Source: Desulfobacterales bacterium
GTDB lineage: Bacteria; Desulfobacterota; DSM-4660; Desulfatiglandales; JALVZP01
NCBI GenBank assembly: GCA_027064285.1
Contig: JAMOPX010000220.1
Location: forward strand, 1 to 5,707
Direction of reading: 5' to 3'
Length of the DNA stretch: 5,707 nucleotides
Made by a program: the position numbers and the translations under genes. The notes under the pieces were generated by a model. That model saw only the letters and a list, made by a program, of their open reading frames with translations, was not told the origin of the DNA and did not search any database. Shown in pieces: positions 4,787 to 5,707 of this stretch (the first letter of the stretch is position 1; every line of letters begins with the position of its first letter).

Positions 4787-5560
4787 TTACTGGCTTGGCC
4801 ATGGGAGAAATTTTACCCATATAACTGCTCCAAGCTCTACTTCCTTGTCTTTTCCATTATGCTTTATTGTATATGGCGCTGTGCTCAATGCAGAAAATGA
4901 CCACCATCCAGGATATGGAGGACAGAAAGAGAAATATCCCAGTTCATCTGTTTCTACAACCTGGGTTACCATATACTCATTTGGTGCTTTTATCTTTCCT
5001 TCCTTATTATAATATTCTATCTCCACTGTTCTGTAAGGAGCAGGTTTTCCATGAAAATATACCCTTCCTCTAAATACATTTCCTGCATAAAGACCAAATG
5101 GTCTTGTTACAGGGACTATTTCAGTCTCTAATCCAATGGGTTTATTCCATCCTTCCTCCTCTCCAAATGCTGCCACATAGGTTTTTGTTATATGCTTTAT
5201 ATAATGATCTTCTGCTGGCTCCCAATAAGGCTTGGGAATCATGTATATACAATAAACTCCAGGTCTTTTTATTTTGTAATCAAGTTTCCATGCCTTATGA
5301 TTAAGATGAGATGTTGGTCTTAATAAAGAAGTAATTACATTTATGCTTCCATCTGTCATGTTCATTATTACTGCTTTTTCTGGTTTTACTAAATTCATGC
5401 TATGCTGTTCAAATGGATGGGTAAATGCAAATAAAATAGCTACTGTTCTATGAAATTGATCACATACAGTTCTGGATGGAATCACTGCACCAAAGTGAGC
5501 AGTGCAAATAGAAGGCAGTAAAATCAGCAAAAAAGCCAAATAAAACTTTGATTTTTTCAT
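4787..5560 (-). CDS. Secreted DUF4198 protein, nickel/cobalt uptake accessory (NikK-like)
   Basis: The 257-residue protein has a clear Sec signal peptide (MKKSKFYLAFLLILLPSICTA) with likely cleavage after Ala21, leaving mature His22 (HFGAVIPS) at the N-terminus. The rest is a beta-rich DUF4198-type protein. The THPFEQHSM segment (His48, His53, Met55) is typical of the family and a plausible metal site; the C-terminal half (about 160-225) carries a Cna-B/transthyretin-like pattern (GRVYFHGKPAPYRTVEIEYY ... TDELGYFSF). DUF4198 genes commonly sit next to cbiM/nikM, and some are called NikK. Here it lies 15 bp upstream of the cbiM fusion and 24 bp downstream of a porin gene, supporting a periplasmic role in nickel or cobalt capture or delivery. 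No retention anchor is seen after the signal peptide. The direct function of the family is not established, so the metal role rests on context. Confidence 0.87.
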   Translation of the reverse strand: MKKSKFYLAFLLILLPSICTAHFGAVIPSRTVCDQFHRTVAILFAFTHPFEQHSMNLVKPEKAVIMNMTDGSINVITSLLRPTSHLNHKAWKLDYKIKRPGVYCIYMIPKPYWEPAEDHYIKHITKTYVAAFGEEEGWNKPIGLETEIVPVTRPFGLYAGNVFRGRVYFHGKPAPYRTVEIEYYNKEGKIKAPNEYMVTQVVETDELGYFSFCPPYPGWWSFSALSTAPYTIKHNGKDKEVELGAVIWVKFLPWPSQ

Positions 5561-5566
5561 GACACA

Positions 5567-5572
5567 CCTCCT
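5567..5572 (-). promoter_or_regulatory. Strong ribosome binding site of the DUF4198 gene
   Basis: The minus strand reads GAGGAGG, then 6 nt, then the ATG at 5560. It is the best Shine-Dalgarno in the window and fixes the start that yields the signal peptide. It lies in the 24-bp gap after the porin stop codon, and I see no promoter or terminator in that gap, so the two genes are probably co-transcribed. Confidence 0.8.
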
Positions 5573-5584
5573 CTTTATATTTTT

Positions 5585-5707
5585 TTAAAAACTAAACTCA
5601 CCTCTTACCATACCTGCCCAGATGTCATTGTTATCATTGTTTCCAAGTGGATTTTCCACATATTGCAGATCAAGGGTTAAGGCGAAGTTATCTGAAAATA
5701 CAAACTT
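5585..5707 (-). CDS. Outer-membrane beta-barrel (porin-like) protein, C-terminal 40 residues
   Basis: Only the last 40 codons and the TAA are present; the gene enters from the right edge. The translation shows alternating hydrophobic/polar strands: FALTLDLQYVENP, then a turn rich in Asn/Asp/Gly (LGNNDNND), then IWAGMVRGEFSF ending in phenylalanine. A final amphipathic strand with terminal Phe is the BamA-recognition signature of outer-membrane barrels, and the phrase LDLQYVENP resembles the last strands of carbohydrate-type (OprB-like) porins. This implies a Gram-negative envelope. Its place 24 bp ahead of two metal-uptake genes suggests it may admit nickel or cobalt complexes, which is inference. 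The exact porin family cannot be assigned from 40 residues. Confidence 0.7.
   Translation of the reverse strand, partial: KFVFSDNFALTLDLQYVENPLGNNDNNDIWAGMVRGEFSF

Noticed and set aside
4650..5304. Plus-strand open frames opposite cbiM and the DUF4198 gene
   Set aside because: They overlap each other and two well-supported minus-strand genes, have no domain signature, and have unremarkable composition for reverse translations.

Overview
The window is AT-rich bacterial DNA. Every gene I can support lies on the minus strand, so transcription runs from high to low coordinates. The host is very probably a Gram-negative anaerobe: an outer-membrane beta-barrel C-terminus ends at the right edge, a NIL-domain ferredoxin and a DUF4198/CbiM nickel-cobalt locus are present, and the redox proteins suit a strict anaerobe. 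Sulfate-reducer-like lineages (Thermodesulfobacteriota, Nitrospirota or related) are my best guess from gene content and style. I cannot fix the taxon from sequence alone.

Region 1 (about 5707 to 3611) is a metal-uptake operon fragment. It holds the last 40 residues of a probable outer-membrane porin, then a secreted DUF4198 protein (24 bp gap, strong Shine-Dalgarno), then a CbiM/NikM-type substrate-specific membrane protein (15 bp gap). The CbiM protein is fused to a NikL-like periplasmic domain and a C-terminal anchor. Together these look like an envelope route for Ni2+ or Co2+: porin, periplasmic accessory proteins, then S-component. The usual CbiQ/NikQ and CbiO/NikO energising subunits do not follow downstream.

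Region 2 (3610 to 3116) is a 495-bp gene-free stretch dense in repeats. It contains a strong 18-bp-stem hairpin resembling an IS200/IS605-type end or terminator, and a roughly 233-bp segment bounded by 26-bp imperfect terminal inverted repeats (23/26 matching). Inside that segment are further degenerate copies of the terminal motif, a 90-bp-offset direct repeat and several short palindromes. It looks like a decayed, perhaps composite, miniature element. A good sigma70-type promoter follows for the next operon.

Region 3 (3115 to 1) is a tight second operon: a PLP fold-type-I aminotransferase, a NIL-domain two-[4Fe-4S] ferredoxin (5 bp gap), the tRNA methylthiotransferase MtaB (17 bp gap), and the start of a DsbD/CcdA-type thiol-electron-transfer membrane protein that overlaps mtaB by ATGA. 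The shared theme is sulfur and Fe-S/thiol redox chemistry. The NIL-ferredoxin family is linked to homocysteine synthesis in methanogens, so an amino-acid sulfur role for the first two genes is a reasonable but unproven inference.
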